Assembly: GCA_023548195.1 (NCBI GenBank)
Contig: JAJHZJ010000009.1
Location: 5,854,715-5,918,714, forward strand
Direction: 5' to 3'
Source of the DNA: Bettongia penicillata ogilbyi
Lineage: Eukaryota; Chordata; Mammalia; Diprotodontia; Potoroidae
Length of the DNA: 64,000 bases
Shown: in pieces, positions 43,431 to 55,639 of the stretch
Layout of the letters: every line of letters begins with the position of its first letter
Position numbering within the stretch: position 1 is the first letter of the stretch
Notes under the pieces: model-generated
Databases searched by the model: none
The model's input: only the letters and a program-made list of their open reading frames with translations
What the model was told of the DNA's origin: nothing
Made by a program: the position numbers and the translations under genes

Positions 43431-45072
43431 ATTTTCTAAGCAATAAGGTTTTAAAATTTTGTCTGTCCCTTCTCCTTCCAACTGAGCAAATTTTAAAGAT
43501 AATTTAAGATAGGACATTGTAAAGAATAAAGGTGAAAGAGGATGATATTAACATAGTGTACTGAGAAAACTGAACAAATTGGGATGACCTGTAAAATCCT
43601 GCTTCTTGGGCTCTGACTGCTGCCAGTAATTCTAGTTCACATGGAGCCGAGTAATGGCATGTTTTGGACAGCACAGCTCTGCCTCTAAGGAGTAATGTTC
43701 ACACTTAGAAATAAGGTTTAGTTGGTTCCTGCTTCCCAGCAGGTAAAAGCAGACTCTTATCAAAGAACATTGTGGATTTAGAAATGGAATCATTTGTTAA
43801 ACTATTTTGAGGTTATGAATGGTTTTAAAAGGACATTCCAGAACTATTTTGAGGAAACGGTGGACGTGTTCCCCCCATCTTCTCTTGTTATTTCAAGAGC
43901 TATAGCAAATGTGAATTCTTCCCTAAATGTTAAGGAGTATAATAATTTTCTTCCCTTTGCATGCTTAACAGCTTTGTAACTCAGGAAGTGTGATATTTAG
44001 TCAGACTCCTATTTCATCAGGCGTGCTGTTCTATTCCCTACCGTTATCCCAAGGGGAGGTGATGGATGAGTACATTTGTCCTTACTGACCTATATCTTAA
44101 AGGTTATGTATACCTTCCATTCTCTTAATGACCATTTATTACCTGAATATTCAGCAATTTGGCCAAACCCCTTAGATTTCTTTGATTTTAGTAGCTGCTA
44201 TTTTGAGTACTGGAGGCAGAATTGGGCTCAGCCAGAATATGCGGTGGACCCAATTTTCCTTGATGCTGTCTAGCTTTCTTTATTAGTGTCAGGGAATCCA
44301 GAAGTATTTTGGCTTTCTAAGAGCACCACGTTCTTTGTAAGCTGTTGGGAGTTGGACCCAGCAGATGCTTTGCACTGGTATAGACTCAACTCAAGTTTTT
44401 AAAACAAAAGCTGAGATAAACAAGAAGGAAAACTATATTTAATATTTGTTATTTAAGTAAAAATAAGAATATGTTTTACATAGTACATTTTCACAGCAAT
44501 GAATCATACCTAACCAGAGAGGTCTACGTGATGCTGGAAACCTATATGAGTAGGACCAACTACTCAACCTAACATGTAGCTGGGAGTGAGTCTCTTCCGA
44601 GACAACATTTTTCCAACTAGTTAGAGGAAGAAAGGAATTGTTCAACGGAAGAGAGTCAATCTATGTAAAATAAAGTTTAAGCAACATAGTGTTTGAGCTG
44701 TGTTATGGTTCAGTAAACAGAGAGGAAGATTGTTGTGCCAGTTCTACATTATGTACAGATTATGCTGTGTTGTAAGCATACTTTTAGGCATGATGTAGGT
44801 GCCATACTTGAGGAGGGAAGGTAACAAACTTCAGTGAATGCAACCTCAACTGATGGCTGTCATGGTAAAGGACTTGGCAGCCTTGTCATTGGAGAAACGT
44901 TTCAGGGAGCTTTGGGGATGTTCAGCTTGGAGAGAAGTCTTGGAGGGGAAAGTGACCACTCTTCTCCATTATTTGAAGGACTCATCATGTGTAAATATGT
45001 ACACTTTCACATTGTCTCCTAAATAAAGTAAAAACAAAACCCATCTATACATTTGTCATCAATGATTCCATA
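43431..45072. other. Unique sequence, nothing recognised
   Basis: No named repeat or exon. Open frames of 60-70 codons (43794-43979, 44076-44273, 44834-45022) lack family signatures and are not flanked by convincing splice sites. Confidence 0.4.
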
Positions 45073-45080
45073 CGCTAAAT

Positions 45081-45301
45081 GACGGGTTCTTAACCTTTTA
45101 GGGGAAGCATGGACCTCTTTAATAATCTTGTACAGCTTACAAATCCCTTAGCAGAATAATGATTTGTCACCTACATTCATAATTGCAGGTAGTGTTAAAT
45201 TTCAGAGGTTAGTGAAAATAAAGATGTAATTTGTTCCCTCATTCGGGTTCCTACACCTCCAGAAATTTAGGTGTCCATAGACCCTAGGTTAAGAATTGCT
45301 A
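45081..45301 (+). mobile_element. Short hAT-type non-autonomous DNA transposon with 8-bp duplication
   Basis: 221 bp with inverted ends TTCTTAACCT and AGGTTAAGAA. The flanking 8-mers cgctaaat (45073-45080) and ctctaaat (45302-45309) match at 7 of 8, the duplication length made by hAT transposases. It has no coding capacity, so it was moved by a transposase supplied in trans. The element at 11849-12033 is a decayed relative. Confidence 0.88.
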
Positions 45302-45309
45302 CTCTAAAT

Positions 45310-45999
45310 GCAAGTGAGGGAGTGTTAGAAAAGCAGAACCTTCTTCACCATTGAAGCTGTAGCCTCACAGGGCTAATCTTACCTTTGCCATGCTTTAGGG
45401 GACTCTTTAAAGCTATAATTGATTAGTCAAGGGAGACAGAGCCATATTCCACCCCAAACCTACAAGCAGAAGTGACTTACTTGCCCAGAGTCAAACATCC
45501 TCTTATAAAAGCCACATTTGAATGAATGATGTGTGTGCATGAGCACAGAGATAATTCCAAGGCTGCCTTCCCAGCCTGCAGAACTCTAATTCCTTATGAT
45601 AGTAACTGAGATACATGTGACCGTGTGAACAAGAGTGACCTAAAGTCAGATTTGCAGATGGTTCTAAATACTCTTCTGTAAGATCCCTTCTTGCTTTTGA
45701 GTGCTGATTTACACCCCAACTTTGACCACGCACCTTTGAAGTCCAATCAGGCCCATTAAACTTAAAATCTACTCTTCACTTTGCTCTTTCCCAAAGAGAG
45801 GAGCTGGAAAAGAACGGGTATGAATGAAAGCCTGGCAGGTGATTTGTCTACTTAAAAACCTGAAACCTCATTCCTATGGAAGGGGGCTCTGAGGGTTTAC
45901 AAAGTGCTTTGAATGAAGATACTTAAGTTACCAAATGAAGTTCTCCCTCTGCCATCTCAAACACTTTCCTCTCTTACCTCAAGTTCTATCTATGGCTAA
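45310..45999. other. Unique sequence, nothing recognised
   Basis: No repeat or exon recognised. Confidence 0.4.
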
Positions 46000-46195
46000 T
46001 AGAGCAATTGAGCAGTAGTGATGAATTGTATACCCTACTGTCTGTACTTTGTCTTTTCATAGTGTTTGCCATTAGACCATAATCTCCTTGAGGACAAGAC
46101 CTATCTTTTACTTTCTTTATACCACATCCCCCAGATCTTAGCAAAGAATAACTGAGCAGGCTGGTGCTTAATAAATATAGACTCACTGATTGCTT
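46000..46195 (+). repeat. L2 LINE 3' end
   Basis: 'agaccataatctccttgagg', 'acaagacctatcttttactt', 'ggctggtgcttaataaatat'. Confidence 0.8.
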
Positions 46196-46304
46196 GCCTT
46201 TTAAAACCAACAGGCAGTACATCTCTTACATTCAATTGGACAAACTTTGATTGGCCTGAGTTGTAATACATAATTTTCTTCAGCTGTTTCCTTGGTGCGG
46301 AAGT

Positions 46305-46865
46305 CTTTTTTTTAAATAACATTTTATTTTTTTCCCCAATCACATGTAAAAACCATTTTGAGCATTTTTTTAAAATGTTGAGTTCCAAATTCTGTCCCTT
46401 CCTCCCCTCTCTCTCAATATGGCAGATACTAGGTATAGATCAACATTTCACACTTTATACCAAGATAAGGTCAAAATGGATACATGATTTATATATGAAG
46501 GGTGATACTGTAAGCAAATCAGAGGAGCAAAGAATAGTTTACATGTCAAAGCTATGGATGGTGGATGAATTTAGGACCAAGCAAGATATGTAGAGCATTA
46601 TAAAATATAAAATGGATCCTTTTGATTATATAAAATTAAAACTTTTTGTAGAAATAAAACCAGTGCAGCCAAAATTAGAAAGAAATCAGAAAACTAGAAA
46701 AAAAATTTACAGCAAGTGTCTCTGATAAAAGCCTTATTTCTAAAGTATATAGAGAAGTGACTCAAATTTGTAAGAATATAAGTCATTCTCCAGCTAATAA
46801 GAGGCAGTTTTCAGATAAAGAGGTCAAAGCTATCTATAGTCATATGGAAAAAATATTCTAAATGG
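46305..46865 (-). mobile_element. L1 insertion with twin-priming (5' inversion) geometry
   Basis: The left part (46305 to about 46420) is a reversed L1 3' terminus starting with the poly-T ('attttatttttttccccaat', 'tgttgagttccaaattctgt'). It joins directly to about 450 bp of L1 ORF2 in forward orientation ('caaaatggatacatgattta', 'aaccagtgcagccaaaatta', 'caagtgtctctgataaaagc'). A reverse 3' part followed by an inverted 5' part is what twin priming during L1 integration gives. No convincing target-site duplication was found, so two separate insertions remain possible. Confidence 0.7.
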
Positions 46866-46884
46866 AAATAATATCTATCCAGGA

Positions 46885-47055
46885 TCATTCTTTAGAACTG
46901 GAAGGGACCTTAAAGGCCAGGATGTCCAACCTCCTCATTTTACAGATGAGGTTCCGAAGCCCAGAAACTGAAATGTGACTTATCCAGTGTCACCCAGGTA
47001 GTTAGCAAGGGGAGAAAATGGAATTCAACCAAAGGTCCTCTGACTTCGAATCTAG
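46885..47055 (-). repeat. MIR-type SINE
   Basis: 'tttagaactggaagggacct', 'cctcctcattttacagatga', 'ccagtgtcacccaggtagtt'. Confidence 0.75.
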
Positions 47056-47439
47056 GATTTTTTCTTCTGTGCCAAGAAAACAGAGGGCTATATAAATGTG
47101 AGCTTAAGTTATTACTTATTATTACCTGAATTATTTCTTGTTGAGTTATTATTACACCCCCAGAGCTGGGCTGTACATCTCTGTAGATGAATTCTGTATA
47201 GAAGAGGAGGTTTTACTCTTGGCTATATCCAAACTTTCTGTAGTCTTGGGACTTGGGACTGTTATCTTTTGAATAAACATATTGGAGTGAGAAGCTATGT
47301 AAATAAGAGTCATGATGAAAATCTACTATGGGAAGTAGCTCTTAATTATCCAGTCTAATAAAATGAAAAGTAATTTGGCTTAAATTGCTTTAAAGTTTTT
47401 TACTAGTTTACATTAGTTTAAAAAAAAAAAAGGATTGGA
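47056..47439. other. Unique sequence, nothing recognised
   Basis: Ends in an 11-12 base A-run just before the next SINE (near 47420). Confidence 0.4.
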
Positions 47440-47670
47440 GACACTCAGTAGTGTTGGTTGTTGATGCTACTGCCAGGGCCTGGAATCCAGAAAACCTGAG
47501 TTCAGATGTGGCCTCAGACATTTCCTAGTTGTGTGACCCTGTTAAGTAACTTAACTCTATTTGCTCAGTTTCCTCATCTATAAAATGAGCTGGAGACAGA
47601 AATGGCAAACCACATCTTTGCCAAGAAAACCCCAAAATGGGGTGAGGAAGAGAAATTTCTGAACAACTAA
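47440..47670 (+). repeat. tRNA-headed SINE with BovB/RTE-like tail
   Basis: 'agaaaacctgagttcagatg', 'tcctagttgtgtgaccctgt', 'ttgccaagaaaaccccaaaa', short tail to 'tttctgaacaact'. Confidence 0.85.
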
Positions 47671-48305
47671 AGCTACCATCTTACTGCTTCTTAAAAGACT
47701 ATGGGTTGAAATAAGAATAGATAAGAGTAGAAAGGAAAATGGAAAATCTAAATAGAATTGCAGATCCCCTACTGTTCATCTTTGGAAGCAGGTAAGAAAA
47801 TTTGGCATGAAGATCAGGGTCTCTCCTTCAACGACTGGTACTACTTATTTTCCACTCTGGTGATACAATTGAGTTTAGAGCTACTTGTCAGCAAAGAACT
47901 ATAATAGCAAGGACCCTGGCATACATAGGAACACCTGCTGCACAGGTTCTTAGATCTGCTTTTCTAAAAGGAAAGCAACTTTTGAGGGGTCAACAATCTT
48001 CCTTAATTATATATGCCAACAAAGAAAATACAAGCAGAGAAATAAAAGACCAACAGACAAGGCTTCCAGCTGCTTGACCATAAACAATATATACATCACA
48101 GGTCAACAGACAGATCCAGTTGTCTGACCGTTACCTGCATACACAGTGACCAGAGAGAGAAACACCAACATCTGGGTTTTCTCAGCGGTTTTAATGCCTC
48201 CGTAGAAATTAACAAAAGAATTGAGGCTTACTAATGACTGGGGAGGATCTTTAACTCTTCCTCCCACCCACCATTTAACCTGAAATTAACAAGAACTTCC
48301 ATATA
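47671..48305. other. Unassigned; 47905-48300 may be an old retrotransposon piece
   Basis: The second half ('ggaaagcaacttttgagggg', 'gtgaccagagagagaaacac', 'cggttttaatgcctccgtag') has a composition that reminds me of marsupial LTR-type repeats. I cannot name it or find paired termini. Confidence 0.3.
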
Positions 48306-48309
48306 ACTT

Positions 48310-48760
48310 GGTTTCATCCTTGATTACTCATTTACTTTCTCTCACTCCCATATCCAGAATCCAATATGCTACCTTTGTAATATCTCTTCTACATGCCCCC
48401 TTTTCTAGTGAAAATCCTACCTCTCTGAGGCAGAATCTCATCACTTCATGCATCAGCTATTACAATAGCCTGCTGGTGAGTCTCCCTGCCCCAAGTTTCC
48501 CTGCTCTAGTTCATCCTACATTTGGCTGTCAAACTGATCTTCCTGAAGCACAGGGCTAACTAACCATGTCATCTTTCTATTCTGTCCATTTCCCTGGCTC
48601 CCTATCACTTCCAGGCTCAATAGAAATTCCCTGTTTGGAGTCAAAGGTTTTAAATAGCTTGGATTGTATGGATTTGTTTGCATGTTGTCAGCTCCTTGAG
48701 GGCAGAGACCTCCTTTTGCCTTGTGCCAGGCATCTAATAAATTCTTATTAAATGGCTAAA
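48310..48760 (+). repeat. L2 LINE copy (ORF2 end and 3'UTR)
   Basis: 'catccttgattactcattta', 'catcagctattacaatagcc', 'tttggctgtcaaactgatct', 'gctccttgagggcagagacc', 'aataaattcttattaaatgg'. Confidence 0.85.
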
Positions 48761-48819
48761 TGATTGAATGAGAATGCTGGCTCTGTTCTCTACATTTTTG
48801 AGTGACCTTGGGAAAATAC

Positions 48820-49500
48820 ATGAATAATAGGCTAGCATTTACATAGCACTTTAAGTTCTGGACTGCACTTAGTATATGTTATTTCATTTTATCTTCACAA
48901 TCACCTTATATGAGGTTGGTGCTCTTAGTATCCATTTCCATTTTACTGATAGGCAAACTAGGACTGAAAGAGGTTTAAGTGGTTTATCTAAGACCACATC
49001 TAATGTCTGAAGGATTCAGGGTCACTATACTACATAGCGGCCCAGAATGCAGTTTCCATATAAGCAAAAATCCAATGGACTGAAATATGTCTAAGGCTCC
49101 CTTCAACTCTAGATTGTGTGGGGAAAAGGTTCTTTAAAGATGGTATGAAGTCGCACTGGATGGCAACAGTACTTTCTTTCCAGTTTACTTCTCCTCTTAT
49201 CTTAGTAGGCCTGGATGGTAATAAATTCAGCTCAATTCATGCATGAGACAAGAATTATCAGACTTGACCTGTACCCCTCCTGCAACCATTTTTCCTAGAT
49301 ATTCTTGGTTTGGCTGTATTCTTCCGATTCGAGAAGACCAAAATCTCATAGATAGCCTTAGAAATCATTAATCCACTAGTTTTGACATTTAACAGATTAA
49401 AAAGCAAGTCCCAAGGCAGAAGTGCTTTTGCTTAAAGCCACACAGCTGATCCACACAGTGTTTGGATTAGAATCCAAGCCTCTCAACAACTCGCCAGTCT
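48820..49500 (-). repeat. MIR-type fragments at both ends of an unassigned stretch
   Basis: 48820-49040 is reversed MIR ('ctagcatttacatagcactt', 'tactgataggcaaactagga'). 49330-49500 is another ('gccacacagctgatccacac', 'ttggattagaatccaagcct'). Nothing is recognised in between. Confidence 0.6.
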
Positions 49501-49509
49501 ATTTTTCCT

Positions 49510-50235
49510 GATTTTTTTTTTTACTGGTACTTTTCAGTTGCACTCCTGCCCTAAAAGCTACCCCCAGAAGTGCTGACCTTTTTAAAATTGCTATTATGTA
49601 AGTTCTTAGGAGAAAGAGCCTCTTCCACCCTGAGGTCAGCTTGCATTGATATTCATTCACCCTCGCTATGCAAAAATGAGATTCAATTCCTTAACTTCGG
49701 ATGTGGTAGGAAAAGAACAGAAATCTTTTCTTTTGCTAATAGCAGATCCCCAGACAATTGCCTAAGATGGGAATATTCTGCTGTCTGCAAAGGAACCTTA
49801 ACTTTCTGAATCTATATTTGTGATCCTGGCTGAGTTTCTGTAGACCCTACCTAAAAGTAAGTGGGGGGGAGGTCCTTTAGAGCCATGAAAAACCATTCGA
49901 TTCAATGGCTGTGACTAAAGCTAATGGCTCACATTGTATAGAGAACCTAAGGTTAGCAGAATAAACAACCAGCTTCCCCTATTGGTAACTCATCTTGCTG
50001 TCATTCTAATTCACTGAAAACCAGAATTTCCAGACCAAGAGAGGTATCTTTCTCATTTGTATGTTTTTTCCCTGTGTTTGTCTTTTGTGGAAACTTCTTG
50101 CCTTATCACACATGTAGCTAACTTCATATTTGCATTTTGATTAGATTTTTTTCAAAGTTATTCCTTTAACAAAGATTTCATTATGTAGAGAAAGTCCTAT
50201 GTATACAGCCCCTCTGGGGGAAGACATGAAGTTTT
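49510..50235. other. Unique sequence, nothing recognised
   Basis: An open frame at 49570-49809 has no family signature. Confidence 0.4.
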
Positions 50236-50239
50236 TTGG

Positions 50240-50660
50240 GGTTACTGTACAGTCATTTCAGTCATGTTGGACTCTGCATGACCCCTTTGGGGATGTCTTG
50301 GCAAAGGTACTGGAATGGTTTGCCATTTTCTTCTCTGGCTCATTTCACAGATGAGAAAACTGAGGCACACAGGATGCACCATATTCAGTGACTTGCCCAG
50401 GGTCACACAGCCAGCAAGTATCTGAGGCCAAATTCGAATTTAGGTCTTCCTGACTCCAGACCTGACTCTCAGTCCACTCTCACACTGCCATGTAAAGTTT
50501 AGCAGAAAGGAAGGAAATCGCTCTTTTCCAGAAGGACTTGCTTCACTGTAGCCCATTTTATGGAAGAGGATTAAGTGACTTGCCTAGGGTCACAGAGTTA
50601 GTAAGTATAGTCCCAGAACTTGAATTCCAGGTGTGACTCCAAGGCCAGTGTTTTTTCCGT
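50240..50660 (-). repeat. tRNA-headed SINE, then a MIR fragment
   Basis: 50240-50490 is a reversed SINE ('cttggcaaaggtactggaat', 'gacttgcccagggtcacaca', 'gtcttcctgactccaga'). 50520-50660 is reversed MIR ('agtgacttgcctagggtcac'). Confidence 0.85.
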
Positions 50661-50945
50661 AATACTGTATACATGAGAAGCATAGTAGATAGCAGGCTTT
50701 AGAACGAGGCAGACCTAGCCTATATCAGATTGCATGCCATCTTGGTGAGGGAGGACAGGAGGGAAGGGGAAAAACTTAGAACTCAAAATCTTATGAAAGT
50801 GAATGTTGGAAACTGAAAGTTAGTTAATTTTTAAAACAGAAGAACAAGGCAGACCTACATTAAGTTCTGCCTCTGATACATCTGTAACTGTGTGACCCCA
50901 GGTAAGTCACTTTATCTCTTCATGCTCTAGTTAATCCTCTAAGAA
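50660..50945 (+). repeat. MIR-type SINE split by a 124-bp L1 tail
   Basis: The MIR starts 'agcatagtagatagcaggct', is broken at 50717-50840, and resumes 'aagttctgcctctgatacat', 'gtgtgaccccaggtaagtca'. Confidence 0.85.
50717..50840 (+). mobile_element. Very short L1 3'-tail insertion with 16-bp target-site duplication
   Basis: Only the last part of the L1 3'UTR is present ('tatatcagattgcatgccat', 'aaaatcttatgaaagtgaat', 'gttggaaactgaaag', A-rich end). The flanks agaacgaggcagacct (50701-50716) and agaacaaggcagacct (50841-50856) match at 15 of 16. Confidence 0.95.
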
Positions 50946-51449
50946 AAACCCTCTAAGTCACGGGAAGAAGCTGACTTGAAATGGTGAAAGGGGTTTTACT
51001 CAACTAGGAAGTTCCTATACTAATGAAATCACAGGTCCGTCCCCCCCCATTCCCTTCATATAGTTCTGAGTTCTCAAAAGTGTTGGCATCAAGTTCACAT
51101 AGAATACTTGCTAAAAGAATACTTGCTAAAAATACACTTTCTTGGACATTTTATGTCCAGTAAATGTTTCTGAATGCTTCCCATGTAAATCACTGAGATT
51201 GTTGAATGCCTCAAATATCTTCCATTGAAATAAATTTGTATTTGAAACATGGGAAACATTTTTTGACTGAGGGAAACATCATATAAAGCAACGGTTTGTT
51301 ATTCAAAATATGTAAAAATCACAATAGATTTCTTTACACCCATCCGTTCCAATGAAATGAGAATGGTGGAGGTAATTACACTTGGAGGTGTGCCTTGCTT
51401 TATGTAATGAACAATTTTGTTTTTGTTGTATTTTAGATCGATTTAGACT
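50946..51449. other. Unique sequence, nothing recognised
   Basis: A local duplication of 'cttgctaaaagaatacttgc' type occurs near 51105-51130. Nothing else is recognised. Confidence 0.4.
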
Positions 51450-51454
51450 TGTAA

Positions 51455-51740
51455 GTCAGGTTTGTGTAGTGGAAAGAGTGATTTAAGCCCACAGCTCTGG
51501 GCCCTGGGCATGAATTCTACCAGTGTGGCACAGTGGAAAGAGCATTGATCCTGGAGTCAGAGATGCTAATGATGTAGTATAGTGAAAAGAGTTCCAGATT
51601 CACATGATGAAGTCCTGAGGCAGAGTGGGAAATGATGAGTTGGCTGCCCTGGGATCCCTTCTCCCTGACTCCTATTCTGACGCATAAGCTGTGTGACTCT
51701 GGGCATATCCTTTAACATCTTCAATTCAGTGGATTTAGGC
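51455..51740 (+). repeat. Cluster of MIR-type heads in one orientation
   Basis: Three similar starts follow one another: 'gtgtagtggaaagagtgatt' (51465), 'gtggcacagtggaaagagca' (51524) and 'gtagtatagtgaaaagagtt' (51574). A single MIR 3' part follows ('agctgtgtgactctgggcat'). This suggests stacked insertions or a local duplication of the SINE head. Confidence 0.65.
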
Positions 51741-52144
51741 TGTGTGAACTTTGATCTGGGTGATTGTGAGCCAGATTGATTGATTGGTTTTTGAATTATC
51801 TGAGTGATTAAATGTGTCTTAAGCTCAATTTTCTCTTTTGTATCTGGAAGAGTTCTAATTTAGGAATAGGAAAATAAACCTTCCTCTGCCTATCCTTACC
51901 CCAAGATTAAGTAGAGAACTGGTGTAATTGAATGACTTGAATAATGGCTGGTTTAGAAGATTGGTTACTCTCCCTTACCCTAAGGACAACACTACCGCTG
52001 TAATCTTCTCTTACTTCATTACCAGAATTAGAATGCTACAGGAAACCTGTAGGTGCATTCCAGGAAGTATAAGGTTGGCTTCCAGTAATTTAATGCAAAT
52101 AGTTTAATTTAATGCAAAAGAAATGTCACACGTGCTAGAAATCA

Positions 52145-52175
<31 letters not shown>

Positions 52176-53044
52176 ATCTGGGAGCCTTTAGACTGATTGA
52201 TAGAAGAGCAAAATTCTATTGAATTTAAGGGATGTGGAATATGTCTGAAATGACTGGGACAGGAAAGAGAAATAATGAGTTCATCTACTAAATTTTGCCA
52301 GGGCAATGTATAGACCAGTTTCTTGAAGTAAACACAGACTCTGATTAGGTAGACACTCTGCTAGCAGCCATTAGGGAACCGACTTTTTCCAAGGCAATGA
52401 GGAACTACTGGGTAGTGAAGGGTGAGAGGAACCATCCCCACCTTTGATCCCTCATCATCCACCCGAAAAGAAGGAAGTCAGTTTTATCTTCAGAGTAGCC
52501 TGAGTTGGTCTGATTTCAGCTCTTTTCTCCTGCTTGCTAAGATTCTTTTGATTAGAATTTGAGGTGAGAGGAAGACTTTTGTTTAAGAATTGAGATAAAA
52601 AGATAGACTGGAAATGCTTGGCTGGGGTCATTCAGCCTGGCTGAGCTTGCCTGCCATTTGAGGACGAATAACAGATAGCAGAATCTTCTCTGTCTTGATG
52701 GGAGAGGTTAGGAGAAGTGTTAAGAAAGAATGCAGAAAGAAGATACCGGTGTGACCAGAGACAAAACTGACTCAATTTAATGAATTTCCCTAGGATGGAT
52801 ACTATTTGCCTATTTGCTTCCAACTAGGTGGGGACCTATAAAAGCATGCTTTGAGATATGTTTATCATACAGTAAGCCAAAACAGGAAGCTCTATTTGGC
52901 TTGATTTAGGAAGATACATGTCTGTATGTATGTTTATTTATAGATATCTGACGTCCCCATCCCCAGGGAATTTTTAAATTGAGATATCACTCTATTTAAA
53001 AAACATTCTTTTGTATTCCTTAGATATACTTAGAATCACAGATT
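51741..53044. other. Unique sequence with one (AT)n microsatellite
   Basis: The microsatellite is at 52145-52178. No gene or named repeat elsewhere. Confidence 0.5.
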
Positions 53045-53720
53045 CAGAGCTGGAAGAAAAGTCAGTCAGCAAGCTTTGTTAAGTACCTACTATGTGTCAA
53101 TCACTGCAGTAAGCAATGAAAGAAACAAAAATAAAGGTACAATATAACCACTTCTTTCCAGGGGTTTGCAGTCTAATGAGGGGAGACATGAACATAACTA
53201 TGTACAAACAAGATATACACGCCAAATGATAGATAATCAATAGGGGAAAGGCTTTAGCATTAAGGGAACCTTAGTATAGAAGGTGGGATTCTAGGTGGCC
53301 CTGGAAGGAAGTCAGGAAAGCCAGGAAGGAGAGAATTCAAAATGCCTGAGTCAGGTGATGAAGTACCTTGTTTGAGGAACAGTAAGGAGACAAGTGTCAC
53401 AAGATCATAGAGTTCATGGGGGTGAGTAAAGTGTAAGAAGACTGAAAAGGTAGGTGGAGTCAGGTTATAAAAGGTTTTGAATGCCAAACAGAAAGTTTAA
53501 TATTTGATCCTGAACATGATAGAGAGTTTATGGAATAGGACAGTAACATGTCTTGCACTTGAGGGAGATCAATCTGACTGCAGAAGGGAGGAGAATGGTC
53601 ATTTAATCCAACACCTAAATTTTACCGGTGAGGTCACTGAGGCCCAGGCAGATCACATAAGTAGTGGGAGATTCAGAATTCAAACCCAGGTTCACTGACT
53701 CCAAATCCATTGTTATTACC
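53045..53720 (-). repeat. L2 LINE 3' copy followed by a MIR fragment
   Basis: Reversed L2 ('aagtacctactatgtgtcaa', 'acatgaacataactatgtac', 'aaggttttgaatgccaaaca', 'ctgcagaagggaggagaatg') to about 53598. Reversed MIR ('accggtgaggtcactgaggc', 'tcaaacccaggttcactgac') follows to 53720. Confidence 0.82.
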
Positions 53721-55439
53721 CATATACCATACTCACTTCTTAGTAACCATTATATGAATGAAAAACTTTAAAAACTGAAACAAGTTGGCGATCATTTTGC
53801 CTCCTGACTCCTCTGAGTTCATTCCTTGTTTTGGTGAGGAAACACTCAGGATTGAGAAAAAGTAGAAGATATTTCTGAACCGGATCATTTGTAAAGACTT
53901 GTACCTAAAATGTCTTAATTCTAGAATGGAGTAATCTGTACCATTCGAAGTTAAGAAATGTACAAAGCAAACATAAAAAAACCCCATAGTACTGAAAATG
54001 AGTCACTTTTTAATCTTTCTGGACATTATCCCTTCCTTAACACCTTTCCTTTCAACAGTTCCCACTTAAGAAATTTCCTCTTCTTGCCAATTTCCCATGA
54101 ACTTTGAACAGTGTGTTAAGGAATCTGACAGGATGCAAAATGGGATGAAATTTGAATGTAATTCATTGTATAAGCCCTGGGCGGGGGGAGCAGGGGAGGT
54201 CTGATTTCCTTAAATAGTTAAGTCAGTCTGAACTGAAATGAAGCCAAAGAAGGGAAAACTGCATCTCCAAATGCGCAACAAACTTTAGCTCAGGTCATCA
54301 TGAACTTTCTGAAGATACCCTCTTTACAATATTGAACCCCAGATTGCGATGTGACTAGATGACTTCCTAGAAGCAGAGCATAGGGGACCAAGGGTCTGCT
54401 CTATGGTTTTTTATATATCAAAGAGAAAGGTAAGAAGCAGGAACAGTATAACATTCCCACTCCTACCCCTCTACATCCTTCCCTTCCAAACGCCGTTGAT
54501 TGCTGCACCAGGTTCTCTTTGTTCAGCTAGGCTAGTTTATACCTCCAGGTGTCCAGCTGGAAATCTCCTTCTGACCACTTGAAGAAATTGTATTATGTGA
54601 CTTAAGCATAGTTTGAGCATGCCCTTAAATCCTGTGGTGGCCGCACAGCCTTGAAGTAGAGAGTCTTGGAGCAACTGTGACCTATGAAGAACTGGATGGC
54701 CTGTGAAAGGACTTTGTGGAGACTCAGCACCAGTGAAGACTGGCCGTGTATTTTTTTTTGCTCAAGTATTTGATAAGGTTGGTTATTCATAGGGTGTGCG
54801 ATGAAGTGAGGCAGGAATCAAACAGAATACTCATCGCCCTTTTTCCAGAACCATTTGTTTACCTTGGGAAACTTGATGATACCTATACCTAGAGATCTAT
54901 ATGCTTCATCCACCATCATGTTCTCTATAATTCAACGTATTCAGAATTCAGTTCTAATGCGCAACTAATTTTTATGAGGATGTGACAGAACACTTTTGGT
55001 ACAAACAGTACGCAGCTGGTGTACTTTAAGTCATCATATAATTTTGCATATGTATCTGTGTGTAAGCATGCATATGAGAGTATACATATTGCATATGTGT
55101 GTATATATGATGTGAATATAGGCATGATATCTATATTACATTTAATTAGATATATATTAGTTCAGGAGTATAATCTATATATAATAAATAAGAACATTGA
55201 AATTATAGTTTGGGGTATGTAGATATAGATATTCTATACATATTATATAATGATATAACATTTATCATATATTATCATTTATAGTATAGTATACATCTAT
55301 AATTATATAATTTATATTATACAAATATACTGTTTATATTATTTAAAGAATAGATGGATATATTATAAACATAAAATTAGATTTCAGCATGTATGTAATA
55401 TAATATCTACACATCTCCACACTCCAAATTGCAATTTCA
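53721..55439. other. Unique sequence, AT-rich at the right
   Basis: No gene or named repeat. 55060-55380 is an irregular AT-rich tract (TATATA-type) on which open frames are meaningless. Confidence 0.45.
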
Positions 55440-55630
55440 GTATTATCTCTTAGACCTTTTTCTCTTCCAGCTTAGTTCCTCTTTTATCTACTCTGTATCT
55501 CTCTGGTACATTCTGATTTATACATATTGGCTCCCTCATTAGAATATAAGCTCCTTGAGGACAAAGTGTGTTTTTGTTTTTTGTTTTTACTTTGAATCTC
55601 TAGCGCTTAGCTAAATAATAAGTGCTGAAT
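55440..55630 (+). repeat. L2 LINE 3' end
   Basis: 'cattagaatataagctcctt', 'gaggacaaagtgtgtttttg', 'ctaaataataagtgctgaat'. Confidence 0.8.
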
Positions 55631-55639
55631 GATTTGTTT

